DNA of 64,000 bases from Symbiodinium microadriaticum (GCA_001939145.1 LSRX01000295.1:293557-357556); one strand, 5' to 3'. Numbered from the stretch's first letter, positions 10,380 to 21,768 are shown. The notes: generated from the letters alone by a model not told the origin. Made by a program: numbers and translations.

Positions 10380-11260
10380 TCAACTAAATTTAAAGCCTAA
10401 CTCCTCCTAAACCGTAAACCCTAAAACCCTAAACCCTGACCCTAAATCCCTAAACCCTTCAACTAAAGCCTTACAAGCCCTCGCCCCGAAATCGGTAGGG
10501 TTTAGAGGTTTAGGGTTTGGGGGTCTTGGGTTTAGGGTTTGGGATTGGGGGTTTAGGGTTTGGGTTTAGGGGTTTAGGGTCTGGGGGTTTGGGGTTTTAG
10601 GGTGTTGGGGTTTAGGATTTAAGGGAAATCTTTGCAGAACCCCTTATAAAGCCCGAAATAGCTCTCACAAGCTCCAGAGCTCTTCAGAATCCGGTGCATA
10701 ACACCGGCAAGCCCATATTCAAATCAAAACCCCAAACCCTAAACCTAAAACCCAAACCTTAAACCCTAAACCCTAAAACCGTAAACCGCTAGACCCTAAA
10801 CCCCTAAACTCCTAAACCATAAACCCCTAAACCCTAAACCCCTAAACCCTAAAACCCTAAACCCCTAAACCCTAAACCCTAAACCCTAAAACCCTAAACC
10901 CCTAACCCCTAAACCCCTAAAGAGCCGGGGTACTCCGAAGCGAGATACCAACTTCGAGCTGGGCTCGCACGAACCTCGGCAAAGAAGCCGCAGGGAAAGC
11001 TTCGGTTTAGGGGTTTTAGGGTTTCAGGGTTTCTGGGGTTTGGGGTTTCAGGGTTTAGGGCTTAGATTTAGGGTTTAGGGTTTAAATAGTCTTTAGGGTT
11101 TCAGGGTTTATGGGGTTTAGGGTTTCAGGGTTTAGGGGTTCAGGGTTTAAGTAAGGTTCTGTAAGGGTGTAGAGTGTAGGGTTTCAGGGTTTAGGGTTTC
11201 AGGGTTTAGGGTTAGGGTTGGGGGGGGTTAAGGGTTAAGGGTTTAGGGGCTTTTGTTTTT
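10380..11260. repeat. Dense TTTAGGG and CCCTAAA tracts
   Basis: TTTAGGG-type at 10,496-10,625, CCCTAAA-type at 10,732-10,920, TTTAGGG-type again at 10,993-11,255. The orientation switches twice in under 900 bases with only short unique spacers. Confidence 0.85.
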
Positions 11261-11610
11261 GAACTATGCAGGCCCTAGGCTTTCTCTAAGCCCCAGACTT
11301 GCCCTAAACCCAAACCTTATCAAAGGGGAGGTGTTGACCCCTCTGTTATAAGGGTTTGACCCCGAAAAAGTCGCTTGCCCGATCCCACAGGGCAGACCCT
11401 GAAACTGAAACCCTAGACCCTTAACCCCAAACGTAAGACGAATCCTCCTCGGTGCTTCTGGTTTCGTAGGGGCCTTAATCATAAGTTAGACGTTTCAGGG
11501 TCCATCATACGATACTCACTTCGGGGGCTAGAAGCGGATGTTATTCATGAGTATTCCGACCTCGAGGGTGCAGCTTTTCGGCTTTGAGGGTATAACTCGG
11601 TCTGTAGTGC

Positions 11611-11748
11611 TCCTGGACCCTCCATCTACCCTCCATTAGACCCTAGATACCCTTAATATGGGACCAAAACCCTACACCCTAAACCCCCAAACCCTAAACC
11701 CTAAACCCTAAACCCTACTCCTATTTAAGGGTACTTGGATGGTCCTGG
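11611..11748. mobile_element. Hairpin element PE11 with telomere-like insert
   Basis: Arms TCCTGGACCCTCCATCTACC and GGTACTTGGATGGTCCTGG. Between GGGACC and TACTCCTATTTAAGGG lie about 50 bases of CCCTAAA-type repeat (11,666-11,715) that the other copy, 22,113-22,203 in inverse orientation, lacks. A single N is at 11,765, just outside. Confidence 0.75.
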
Positions 11749-11965
11749 TTTAGGATTTGCGGCTNCTTAAGCCCAAACCCTTAACCCTAAATCCCTGAAG
11801 CCCGAAACCTTAAACCTCTCATAGTAATATAAAGCCCCAAACCCCAAAACCGTAGACCCTAAACCCTAAAAACCCCAAACCTCAAAACCGTAGACCCTAA
11901 ACCCTAAACCCTAAAAACCCCAAACCCCAAAACCCTTAAGCCCAAAAGAAAGCCCCAAACCCTAA
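11650..11965. repeat. CCCTAAA telomere-like tract with CCCCAAAACCGTAGA variant
   Basis: Degenerate telomere-type sequence. The unit CCCCAAAACCGTAGACCC occurs twice (about 11,841 and 11,882), a small tandem duplication. Confidence 0.75.
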
Positions 11966-11966
11966 G

Positions 11967-11993
11967 TAGTAGTAGTAGTAGTAGTAGTAGTAA

Positions 11994-12034
<41 letters not shown>
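11967..12034. repeat. (AGT)n microsatellite
   Basis: Pure AGT run with one AAT interruption. It is the reverse-strand equivalent of the ACT array at the left edge. Confidence 0.95.
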
Positions 12035-12035
<1 letters not shown>

Positions 12036-12495
12036 GAGCCATATCGTGCGCCGTATTTCCACCTAACACGTGCAACACAACCTGGTCCATCTCAAGCTTA
12101 ATCGTGCACCCAGCAATGCCTCCGGAGGTCGTCGGAGCTCCGAAAGAACCAACCGCCAACAAGAGCAAGGCAAGCATGCCTCGGGAACAGATTTGAGATT
12201 CAAAGGACCCCTTCTTGGAGCAGGCGGGAGCCTTGGACACCGGTAGGAGACGAAAGCAAAATTGGCGGGCGGCTCAAAGAGTGCGCTTTCTGAGCCGAGA
12301 AGCTGCAAGAAACGAGGACAAGTTTGCGTGCACTCTTTGAAAGGACAGCAATACACGCCTTTTTCTTTCCCTCAGCAGCGTGGGATCAAAAAATGCTCCG
12401 GCAGTTTCATCGCTACATGCGAGGAGGTTTATGCTTGTAAGAGCATGTGGGGAATCTACGACAGCGAAACCAGACGCCTCCAGTGCCGTCCTGAC
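12035..12495. other. Unique island between two AGT microsatellites
   Basis: Non-repetitive sequence, open on the minus strand at 12,063-12,356 (97 codons) and partly on the plus strand. No family recognised, so any coding role is unproven. Confidence 0.4.
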
Positions 12496-12525
12496 GGTAG
12501 CAGTAGCAGTAGCAGTAGGAGTAGC

Positions 12526-12569
<44 letters not shown>

Positions 12570-12592
12570 CAGCAGCAGCAGCAGTTAGTAAT
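12496..12592. repeat. (AGT/AGC)n microsatellite
   Basis: AGCAGT mixed repeat followed by a pure AGT run and an AGC run. Confidence 0.95.
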
Positions 12593-12636
12593 GGTAGCAG
12601 CATGCCCTGAAGCACATGGCTAGCTACAGTCCCGCT

Positions 12637-12900
12637 CTATCCTTGAAAAGTCTTGACAGCAATCCAAGTCGAGCTACTTGTAGTTGGGCCAAGGTAGAAG
12701 ATAACGCTGCGACATGTAGTGCCGCAGCTTGTTCCAGCAGGCCTCTTGGGCGTCTCGTGGTCGTCATAAGGCTCGCGGGCTTCTTTGAGGGCCAACGCAA
12801 AACACCAAAACGATGCCTCACAGTACCATGGCGGGTCGAGAAGACCCACATCCACGATGCCCAGCTCCTCCATCCTGGGAGTTTCAGCAAAATGGCACGG
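12637..12900 (-). CDS. Possible coding fragment (unrecognised)
   Basis: Read on the minus strand, this island encodes about 80 residues of normal amino-acid composition, including MEELGIVDVGLLDPPWYCEA and a second conserved-looking stretch FWCFALALKEAREPYDD. It ends near a short repeat-free tail. No start context, splice sites or named domain can be assigned. The plus-strand frame over the same bases looks less protein-like, which is why the minus strand is preferred. The island is enclosed by an AGT microsatellite on one side and telomere-like sequence on the other, so it may be a stranded exon or gene remnant. Confidence 0.35.
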   Translation of the reverse strand, partial: PCHFAETPRMEELGIVDVGLLDPPWYCEASFWCFALALKEAREPYDDHETPKRPAGTSCGTTCRSVIFYLGPTTSSSTWIAVKTFQG

Positions 12901-13164
12901 GCCGACTTAGAGGATTGCGGGTTTGGGGTCTAGAGGGCTTAGGTTTTGCGGCTTGGGGTTGGAGGCGTTGGGCTTCACTTTGAGGGACATGGAAAGTAGA
13001 GGTACAAGTAGGGCAACTCTGCTCACATATACAAAAAACCGCACTTGAGCCACCGATGCTCACTTGAAGTACTGCAAAAAGCGCAAATGGTAGGTCTGGG
13101 TAGACTGGGTTTCTGACAATAAGGCCTTTACAGCGAGGGGGCCTGTTGATCAGTTCCTAAGCCC

Positions 13165-13258
13165 TACCCATAGGCTCCATAGTAGTTCCTTTTTGGGGCT
13201 TATATTTACGATTCTATAAGGTAATCCCGGAAAGGAACTACTATGTAGCCTATGGGTA
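13165..13258. mobile_element. Hairpin element, family PE9
   Basis: TACCCATAGGCTCCATAGTA and TACTATGTAGCCTATGGGTA form the arms, with TTCCTTTTTGGGG and CCCGGAAAGGAA inside. The outermost TA on each side is the expected target duplication. Confidence 0.85.
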
Positions 13259-13369
13259 AACCCTAAAGGTGGCCTACATCTATTCCAAAGAGACGACCCC
13301 GGGCTTTTGGGCTTTGAGGTTTGGCAGCAGCACGATGTCCGTCCTAACCAGCGCATGGGGCCTCAACGG

Positions 13370-13700
13370 GCTATCTAATACACTCACACGTCACTTCCAA
13401 AATGAAGGATCCAATAATGTTACCACAGTGTTTTCGAGGTAAGTGCAGGATGTTCTACAGGTTGCTATGGATCGGAGCTTGTTCCGTTGTGTCTGTCATC
13501 CTTCGTAGCCGCTACCTGCCGTAGTACTACTCCTGCAGCTTCTATTGCCAACATTACCATGAACACAACAGCTTCAAGGACAATTTCGAGATTTCGAGCC
13601 CTGCCGGCTTTTGTTCTGTGGGGGATTAGGCAGTCAAGGTTTAGGGTTTTGGAGCGTGGGAGGCTTAGGTCGGGCTAGTGGGAAGCGCAGCTTCAAGGTC
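13370..13700. other. Unique island, no gene recognised
   Basis: Open on the plus strand at 13,487-13,678 with a serine/threonine-rich peptide. No recognisable domain. Confidence 0.35.
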
Positions 13701-13869
13701 AGGTCTTCAGGATGATATAATGTAATGATTATGGTTTAAGTATTGTAGAGTCATTGTAGAGGGTCAAGCTGAACTCGCGAATAGAACAGTAAAACCTACA
13801 TCCGAATCCTATACACCCGACGCCCGGAAGCGAGCCCGTGCTGCGTTTGTGTCTTAATACATACATCAT

Positions 13870-14180
13870 ACGTATATGTATATTATATATGAAATTCCTA
13901 AACCCCAAACCCCACACCTTAAACACTTTAAAGTCTAAACCCTAAACCCTAAACTTTAAGCCCTATAAAGTCTAAACCCTAAACTTTACGCCCTAAACTC
14001 TAAACCCTAAACACTAGAAGAGGCCGAAGTCACTCAGCGAACTGCAAGCCGTGGAAAGGATCCAAAAACCAGAGGGTCTCTTGCTGACCCGCATTTTCCC
14101 CAAGGGTCCTAGGCACTGTTAACTATTGGGTTTAGGGTTTATAGGGCTTGGGGGTTTAGGGGTTTAGGGGTTTAGGGTTC
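13870..14180. repeat. Telomere-like tracts, mixed orientation
   Basis: CCCTAAACTTTA-type units at 13,925-14,012, including a duplicated CCCTAAACTTTA.GCCCTA segment, then TTTAGGGG units at 14,127-14,180. Confidence 0.75.
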
Positions 14181-14317
14181 AATTATAGGGGCCTCAATAA
14201 TTAGAATAGGGTTTCGGATTTAGGGCTTAGTTGTAAGGCTTAACAATTAGAATAGGGTTTCATAGGGTTCTCTAAAAGGGTTTCTTAAGAGGTTCTATAA
14301 GGGTTTAGGGCAAGTTT

Positions 14318-14417
14318 AGGAGCCATAATGATTAGAATAGGGCTTTGGGGCCCATTATACTTACTATACTTGTATTGAAAAGCACCCAAAATAGTATAGG
14401 TAAGTATTAAGGCCCCT
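14318..14417. mobile_element. Hairpin element, family PE2
   Basis: Left arm CCATAATGATTAGAATAGGG and right arm TAAGTATTAAGGCCCCT. Two further left-arm fragments (AATTAGAATAGGGTTTC) occur just upstream at about 14,185-14,260, a small cluster of broken copies. Confidence 0.7.
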
Positions 14418-14819
14418 GTGGTACGGTTGCGCGGGGTACTTTCCCAAATCATAATAAGGATTCCTAATAGGAAACCCTAATGTGGTGGCGGCGCTGGTCT
14501 AGTGGGAGTGCATAGTGCGTTTTTGTGCTTAGAAAATTGTTTCCAAGCTTGTTGGCAAACTCGTTAATGTGTGTGTGTGTTTGTTGTTGTTTTCCGGCAG
14601 TTTTTTTCAAGCCCTCGGACCCCCAAAGAAGGGGGGTCAAGGCGAACACGGGCCACAAGTTAAACAAGCCATGCAGGAAAGGTCGGGAGGGGGACCACAT
14701 TAGATTCCACTATGTCGCTACTTTGGACCCGTTGGGTTTGAAGAGGTGTGCAGTACTTATATTGGTTAAAAGAGTCTGACTCCGGTTGGGTCAAGGTAAA
14801 ACCATCAAGGGTCCTGTCC

Positions 14820-15440
14820 TTTTTAAAGGTAGGATTTGCTTTGTGTGTGGTGGCTTAGCGTATTTGGGCTCTTGTCTGGGATTATTTAAGGGATGTATAT
14901 AGGGGTTTGGCAGTTCAATGTGCAGGAGTAGGGCTGTAGGTTTACGATTGAGGTTTCATTCGCGCTTGTGACGCTTGTGCTTTTTGATGCTGGCTAACCC
15001 AGCTTTGCAGATGGGCTCTGGTTTAGCGTTCAGCAGTTTGGTGTTTGTGGCATTCAAGCTCGAGGTGGTTAACTGCTTCAGGGTGCAATCCCTTCCCTCT
15101 TTTATTTATTCAACATCCCCCTCGTGCCCTAGTAATCAAAGACATGTCGGGACACCGGCGGGGGAGTATCGATTTCACCGTTTTCAGGGCGAGAAACATC
15201 AGTTTCTGCGTTTTCAGGGCGTGAGAAATGGGAGAAAACTGTAGAACCGCATGACTATCGCACTGTTTTTCTGGGCCAAAATTCAAGTTGCTGTCAAGCT
15301 GCAGATGCCCAAACCAAAACGATACCCTAAACTGCATCAGCCCCAAACCATCAGGCCACCGATATCGTCATGGCAACTCTCCCTAACCCATGGAAATATT
15401 GCTAATTTGTCCTCGCCCCAGAGCTCCTTGCCACTGAAAG
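14820..15440. other. Unique sequence, no gene recognised
   Basis: Largely free of telomere-like repeats. Contains an internal near-duplicate GTTTTCAGGGCG(A)GAAA at about 15,179 and 15,210. Open frames at 14,975-15,244 plus and 15,110-15,346 minus have no recognised motif. Confidence 0.4.
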
Positions 15441-15629
15441 GTTTAGGGGTTTAGGACCTGGATTATAAGGTGGAAAACAATTACTACACCCTGCAAACAA
15501 TAACAGTCCCAGGTGATGCTCCTTGAAACTGACTTAGTTACCTAGCTGCGTGGGACAGCATGTCCCGGGAAAACGAGGTGGCTTTCTTTACGGCCCCAAT
15601 CATTCTGCTTTCCAAGTCAAACTGCTTGC

Positions 15630-15736
15630 TACCTATAGTCTCCACCGTAGTTCCTTTGTGGAATACATCACCGCTCCTATATTTAGGCTCCTATAAGGTA
15701 ACTCAAAAAGGAACTATACAAAGGAGACTATGGGTA
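15630..15736. mobile_element. Hairpin element, family PE9, diverged
   Basis: Arms TACCTATAGTCTCCACCGTA and TACAAAGGAGACTATGGGTA, with internal TTCCTTTGTGG and CAAAAAGGAA. Confidence 0.78.
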
Positions 15737-16251
15737 ATTAGGGTCTACAGGGTTCCGGGGTCAAGGTCTTAGGAGTAATTTCAGGTCCAGGTTTATTTGC
15801 CGCTGAATTTGGGACCCCAACCCCCGGCAAAAGCACTTGAAAGAGGGTTTGGAAAGAAGGATCTCTGAACGGCTGAGCGTTTCAAAACAAACGAGATTTT
15901 GACAAAACCGAAAAAACTATTATTAATAACCTAATCTGCTCTTGTTTCCTCACAGGCGGAAGAGAGTTTATTAAAAACCAAAATGCTTCAAAACTTCCCG
16001 AGTTCACAAACATGTAGCTGGCAAATCCAGGCTATACAGAACTCCTCGAGAACCCTTTGTAAAGTCTAGGGGTGGGTGAGAGTAGGCTGGTGATTTAAGG
16101 CTGTCGGAATAATTGACAGGTTGGTCTTTCATTGTGTCACGGCGGAGTTTCTCCTATTCAAGAGCTCCCCTTTCCGTAGTTCTAGACATCAAGTTTGGGT
16201 TTAGGGCTTAACTTTTACGGGCCGCGTCTGGAGACTTTCAACCGGAGTGAT

Positions 16252-16350
16252 GTAGGGGCCTTATTGCTTAGAGTAAGGTTCTGGGTACATTATGCTTAAC
16301 TATAATAAGGCAGCCCCAAAAATTGTATAGGTAATTATTTAAGCCCCTAT
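16252..16350. mobile_element. Hairpin element, family PE2
   Basis: Arms TAGGGGCCTTATTGCTTAGA and GGTAATTATTTAAGCCCCTA. Confidence 0.75.
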
Positions 16351-16545
16351 CTTACTAGTACGGGGGATACTTTCCCAACTCAGAATAATCCTAATATAGT
16401 CGCCCTACATTCTATGATGTAGGTACTTTGGAGCTAAACCCTAAACCCTAAACGCTAAACCGTGACAGTATAGGGACAAAGTCGCCCAGTGCACTTCAAC
16501 TGACCTTTGCATCCTTTAAGGCGGCTTACACGACTTAATGTAAGC

Positions 16546-16654
16546 CTTAAGGACGAAATGACCCTTAAAAGTAGGGGCCCTATACCTTTGTACTATGAAT
16601 CCCTATATGGTATATGAACCCTAAAACCTTTTAGGGTTCATTTCGTCCCTAAGG
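16546..16654. mobile_element. Hairpin element, family PE6
   Basis: Arms CCTTAAGGACGAAATGACCC and GGGTTCATTTCGTCCCTAAGG. The copy at 40,135-40,244 is nearly identical over its whole length, so this family looks recently active. Confidence 0.87.
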
Positions 16655-16655
16655 A

Positions 16656-16756
16656 GGGCCTTAATAATTAGAATACGGTTTGTGGGGCTCCGCTATAGTA
16701 TAAATGTAACAAGGAGCTTGAAGGAATATTATTGGTAATTATTTAAGCTTCTGTAG
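16656..16756. mobile_element. Hairpin element, family PE2, abutting PE6
   Basis: Arms GGGCCTTAATAATTAGAATA and TGGTAATTATTTAAGCTTCT. It starts within two bases of the end of the PE6 element, so two different families lie back to back. Confidence 0.7.
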
Positions 16757-17035
16757 CAGAGCCACGGTTTAGGGTTTAGGGTTTAGGATTTATCCTCTTG
16801 AAAAACCGGCTTTGCACTCCTCGCTACCTACCAAAGCTGTCCTGGTTGCTCGCGGCCCCACTTCCCCCGACCGGTGTATAAGCCTCAGGGCAGAGCATTA
16901 GACCTAGGGCCCCAAGTTTTACGGTTTGGGGCCCCAGGGTTAGGGGTTTAGGGTCGAGGGTTTTTAAGGTTTAGTTCACTTTCGACTCTGTCTGTATGGT
17001 CAGGATCGAAAGGCTAAGCGTGCTGGCTGATCTAC

Positions 17036-17228
17036 CTGGAGATTCATGGGCAGCTATAGGTGGGGAAATAAGTAAGTAAGGAACCTATAATTAATACCCA
17101 TATCTGGGGATGTTTCACCCCCAAAACTCGAAACCCTAAACCATAAAGCCTAAAACCTATAGAACCCCTTATTGAAGAAGGACCGCACTTATAACCCCCA
17201 CTTTTAGCTTCCCATGAACACCAATGGT
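17036..17228. mobile_element. Hairpin element PE8, long copy with telomere-like centre
   Basis: Left arm GGAGATTCATGGGCAGCTAT, right arm CTTTTAGCTTCCCATGAACACC. The middle contains AACCCTAAACCATAAAGCC, absent from the shorter copies at 9,783 and 38,946. Confidence 0.6.
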
Positions 17229-17797
17229 TTGCCATGCATCGACTCTCGCCCCAAGCCAATACGTAGAATCCCTAAACCCATATTTTTTAAACCGTAGTAT
17301 TATACACTATAAAACCCCCAAACCCTAGATTTTCACCCATGGTATTATAAACTCCAGAAACCCTAGACACCCCAAACCGTCTAACTGACGCTAAACCGTC
17401 TTACACCCCCCTTGTCTGAAGCTCGACCGACCTCCGGAAATCCGAAAGTCAAAAGCTGGGTTTTAGGGTTTAGGGTTCGTTGTAGTTTTGGGGCCCCGCA
17501 GTATGAATAGGTATACCTCTATAGAAACCAGAAGGGAAACTTTAGAGGTTTCCCAAAGTGCCACCTAGAAACAGAACACTTTCAGGGGAAATGTTCAAAG
17601 CGGTTTGTATATGGGTAGTTCTCTAGATTAGGGTCCCTTGTTAGGTCGCCCCAAATAGCACGGCACATTACGGCACCGCATTTAAAAAAGATCCTACAAC
17701 TCTATACCGTTTAGGGTTGGGCTTACAGGGTTTTCACGGTTTGCAGTCGGGCACTTCAGGGCTATTGGGGTTTCAAGGGGGTGAAGTGTAGGCCCAT

Positions 17798-17898
17798 ATC
17801 CTGGGCGTCCAAGTATACACTTTGGCATTGATCTAGCCCGATTTGGGTAACTTGAGACCAAAGTAACACTGTTTGAGCGCATGAACGATCAGGGATAG
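17798..17898. mobile_element. Degenerate PE1-like hairpin
   Basis: Starts TATCCTGGGCGTCCAAGTAT and ends GAACGATCAGGGATA. The order of internal words (ACTTTGGC, GATTTGGGTAACTT, GACCAAAGTA) follows PE1, but many positions are mutated. Confidence 0.4.
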
Positions 17899-19120
17899 GA
17901 CTGCTGCCGTTTGGCATTTGGGGCTTCAGAAAATGAGCGTTCTTGGGGTTTCAGGGCTCAGGGCACTGGAAAGTAGTTCGAGAATTAGGGTCCAAACAGT
18001 GAGTTTAGGGTCGGGGGTTTAGGGTTAGGTGCCGAGGCACTGCCAGTCAACCACATTCCCGTAGTCTTTGTGCAGGAAGATGTGGATGCCAACCTCGCCC
18101 GAGATCTCTGCGACTCGAAATTTTCATCCTTGAAAACCTAGAACCCTAAACAACCCTTAAAGTTCTTCAAGTTCTACAGCCCCGAAAACAAATTTCCCAT
18201 AAGCCTGTAGCCCTAGGCCCTAGGAAGGACATAAGCATCAACATTTTACAAGGAACCCCCTACGATTCCTGGGCGTCATCATAAAGGGATCTATATGGGA
18301 TATGCCTATCCTGGACCTATCCTAGCGGCATGTGCTTGCTTGGGCCGTATAAAAACGGTTTATCATGACCCCGAAACCCTAAGACCCATAAAGACAAGGT
18401 GTATATTTTTCGACGAGGAGCTAGATCGGCGTCAGCGATGCTCACGGTAATCTGCCTGACTGGATGGCTTCGGACTCCCCAAGCCGTTTAAGGCTTCTAC
18501 CCCAAAGCCTCATGGCACGGTGTAGATGGAAGATGTTCCAAGGATGAGATGGATCCTTTTCAGGGATCCATCTCATCCATGTCAGGGTTTCTGGCTGAAG
18601 TTCAAAACAAATGTTATTGATTTGCTTTTGGGGCGGGTTCTTTTGGAGCATTGGGGCCAGCGAGACCTAGGCTCAAAGACTCGAATGAGTGCACGAGACC
18701 CTAGTGCTGACGGACCATAACCGGATAAATAGTAACAGGCTGTGCCTTAGACTACCAGAACCCAGTTTTTGTAGGTTTGTATTATGAACCTCTAGATAGA
18801 CTTTTAGAGGGACCCGTACAACAAAGCAGGTTTTGGTAGGTTACGGTGGGGAATATACCAGCATCCCCTAGGCAAAGGATACTCACGTGAAGGCAATGCA
18901 GGAGTTGACCCCCCAAGTATATCCCCAAATACATAATATAATATTCCTGAAAATGTAAGGCCCTTGATATTAATTGCAGTTTCGAAGTATATTGTTTGAT
19001 CACGGGCTATTGGCTCTGTGGGCAAACGTGCACTTGTTTCGGGGAGGAGCGAATGTTCAAGGTTGAGCTTCGTGGAACATGTATAGCTACAGGGATTCCT
19101 CTGCTAATTCAGGGCTGTAA

Positions 19121-19219
19121 AGGGCCCTAAATAGTTACCAATACTATTTTGGGGGTTCCTGATTACGTTTATCATATTTTGGACCACAAAACCCTATTCT
19201 AATTAATAAGGCCCCCTAT
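19121..19219. mobile_element. Hairpin element, family PE2
   Basis: Reads GGGCCCTAAATAGTTACCAA at the left and TCTAATTAATAAGGCCCCCT at the right, with CTATTTTGGGGGTTCC inside. Confidence 0.65.
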
Positions 19220-19325
19220 TAAAACCGTTTAAACCTTTGGTATTGGTAGATATTTACCCCATCATGCCGTAACCCCTACATTACTATTACCACAAGAAGG
19301 CTAGAGATTGCATACTATAGGAGCC

Positions 19326-19412
19326 GCTAGGCAATTACCAATACCATTCTGGGGTTCCTGATGATAATCTTAGTATAATGTACTCCAAAGCCCAAATTAA
19401 TTATGGCCCGTA
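19326..19412. mobile_element. Hairpin element, family PE2, degraded
   Basis: CAATTACCAATACCATTCTG at the left, AAATTAATTATGGCCCGTA at the right, 110 bases beyond the previous copy in the same orientation. Confidence 0.5.
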
Positions 19413-19592
19413 TGTTACTCAACCCTAAATCCTACACTCTAAACCACTCGTCCACAAAGCTGCACCGCCTTCCCGGCCCACCGCCGGTCGCGAGGATGCC
19501 GTGTTGCCTTAGAAGCACGAAGCGCCAGAGTTTTGAGTCTCGGGTTTACCTTGAGGCTTAAGGGGTAGGCCTACACCGTACACCACAGACAA

Positions 19593-19687
19593 TACAGGGA
19601 CCTTAATAGTTGGAATAGGGTTTTGGGGCATATTCTACTACACTAGGAACCCCCACAATGGTATTGGCAATTATTGACGCCCCCTAT
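19593..19687. mobile_element. Hairpin element, family PE2
   Basis: TACAGGGACCTTAATAGTTG left arm and GGCAATTATTGACGCCCCCT right arm. It is the third PE2 copy within 600 bases. Confidence 0.65.
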
Positions 19688-20053
19688 ATCATCCAAAGCC
19701 TTAGACAGCAAAACCGAAGCCTATACAACTGTGATGCTCCTTGGGCATCCGGGCGGCAAATCCTCCCTGAACTCCACGGCGCATTCCTGGATTGCATGGA
19801 GCAAGAGGAGGGGGATCAAGGTTGAAGGTTGTTGAGAAGCTTGTTCGTTTCGGTGTTTAGGGTTTCGAGTTTAGGGTTGTTTCAGTCCAGAAAACAACAT
19901 ACACCTGCCCTGAGCCCGTCACGTAGGACTCACCACCGCGCAACCCACCCCAAATTGCCATTGCAACTCTCTGATCCCATGCGGACTCACTTTCAGCTCA
20001 CGCCAACAACGCGGCGTTTGGTTCTCTGTCATCTACTTGAAAAAATGCTCTTG

Positions 20054-20141
20054 CCCTTAGCATCAAAATAGCCCAAAAGCCTTATATAATAGGGTCTTTG
20101 GGCCCAAAAGCCCTAAAATATGAGTCCTTCGATGCTAAGGG
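20054..20141. mobile_element. Inverted-repeat element, family PE10
   Basis: Terminal repeats CCCTTAGCATC and GATGCTAAGGG enclose ATAGCCCAAAAGCCTTATAT and GGGCCCAAAAGCCCTAAAAT. Unlike the other families, its interior also has a direct repeat (GCCCAAAAGCC). Confidence 0.8.
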
Positions 20142-20249
20142 TTGGGGTTTATCATCCCTCAAGTGAGAAAAGACTGCTAGGCAACCAAGAGACTCGAGAG
20201 CTGCCAGCATGCACTACCTAAGTGGTCTGAAAGGAGCATTCACTCTTAT

Positions 20250-20720
20250 GGTTTAGGGTTTAGGCCCTAAGCCCTACACTTTGGACCCCGAAAGTCCTAA
20301 ACCCTAAAACTCTAAACCCTAAGCCCTAAACCCCTGAACGCCCTAAACCCACAGCCATAAATCCTGAAGCCCAGGCCAAGGTTGCAAAACTCCGCGCAAG
20401 TAGCACGAGGTTTGGGCTTAGCGTTTAGGGTTTAGGGTGTTAGGGTTATATAGGGTTTAGTGTTTAGGGTTTAGGGTTCATCAGAACAAGAGTTAAGGAG
20501 GGGTTTAGGGGTTTCAGGGTTTAGGGTTTTGGGTTTAGGGTCTAGGGTTTCTGGGCTTCGAGGCTCTAGGCGTGCAAAACACAACATCCGAACAGTAATC
20601 CAGCTGCTTGAAGGGGTCTTTTAATGCGTAGAACAGGGCTCCCTTAAGGGCTTAGGGTTTAGGGCTTAGGGTTTAGGGTTTAGGGCTTAATACTTGGAAC
20701 AGGGCTCCCTTAAGGGCTTT
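20250..20720. repeat. Telomere-like tracts, mixed orientation
   Basis: CCCTAAA-type at 20,278-20,350, TTTAGGG-type at 20,410-20,560 and 20,650-20,690. The segment around GAACAGGGCTCCCTTAAGGG is present twice (about 20,630 and 20,698). Confidence 0.75.
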
Positions 20721-20822
20721 TGGTTCAGGGCTCCTTCAAGGTTCCTGTTAGCGCCCCCTCAAGGATTCCTTTACGGGTTCCTTGAGGGAGTTCTATAAGG
20801 GATCTATGATAAGGATTTGATA

Positions 20823-20923
20823 CGGTTGATGATATAAACCCTGCATTACCCATAATAAGGAATATACCATAATTCCCATGGTTTAGGGCTGTTAAGGTAA
20901 TGCAGGATTTAGATCATCAACAG
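20823..20923. mobile_element. Hairpin element, family PE3 (101 bp, TA-flanked)
   Basis: CGGTTGATGATATAAACCCTGCATTACC left and GGTAATGCAGGATTTAGATC right, with TA at 20,821-20,822 and 20,924-20,925. All three PE3 copies in the window are exactly 101 bp between their TA flanks. Confidence 0.9.
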
Positions 20924-21059
20924 TAGTAGAGGGCTTTGCAAAGTTCCTGGTTCGAAGCCCAAGGCACATGCAGCTGGTGGTAGCCACCTCGGTCGCTAAG
21001 TTTTCCAACCCAGGGGGTCCTATATAACTCTATAGTAGAATGTAGGCTCTCAATGTTCG

Positions 21060-21190
21060 GGATCAGTATTACGACTTGAAAAATCCTAAACCCTAAACCC
21101 TAAACCCCTATTATGACTTGAAAAATCCTAAACCCTAAACCCCTAGACCCATAGCAGTACCTAGGACCTAAACCCTAAACCCTAAACCCG
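21060..21190. repeat. Telomere-like tract with duplicated TGACTTGAAAAATCC spacer
   Basis: The word ACGACTTGAAAAATCCTAAA recurs about 44 bases later as ATGACTTGAAAAATCCTAAA, each followed by CCCTAAA units. A duplicated unit therefore includes both unique and telomeric sequence. Confidence 0.7.
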
Positions 21191-21699
21191 GATACGCCAG
21201 CCCGCAGCTCAGGACGGGAAGCCTCGCACCCCAGCAAAACCTATACCGTAGGGTTTAGAGGGCTCCTTTTGGGGGTACCACGGGGTTCTAGAATAGCTGT
21301 CTGGTTTAGGGCTCCTTTGAGGGTAATGACTACATAGGGTTCTTGAGTCGGTTTAGGGTTCTGTTGGGTTTAGGGTTTAGTGCGGTCATCCCAGATATGA
21401 TTTGTAGGGTTTGGGGTCACGGGTCTTGGCTCGGAATCTGGGGTAGTCCCTGAACCAACATCTCAACCCTAAGCCCTAAAACCCAAAACCCTGAAAACAG
21501 GAACTACCATGGAGACTGTAGGTCAAGTTTCACCCTTCTAGCCGCAGACGCTCCAGCGAATCGTGCGCCTATTTGTAGATATTCTCGGTACTGGTAGAGG
21601 TTTTGTCGCTCTTTGGGATGAGGGTTTAGGCATTCACGTAACACTTCTGTGACATGGGTTTTAAACGGTGTGTAATGTTCAAGGCTTAGGACTGAGGGT

Positions 21700-21768
21700 T
21701 TGAGGGTTTGGGGTTTAGGGTTCAGGGTTTAGGGTTTAGGGTTTAGGGTTTAGGGTTTAGGGTTCGGG
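21700..21768. repeat. Near-canonical TTTAGGG array
   Basis: Contains six perfect consecutive TTTAGGG heptamers, among the purest tracts in the window. Confidence 0.9.

Noticed and set aside
18526..18590. GAGATGGATCC/GGATCCATCTC inverted repeat as another mobile element
   Set aside because: Arms are only about 12 bases with no second copy or TA flank; could be chance or a small foldback.
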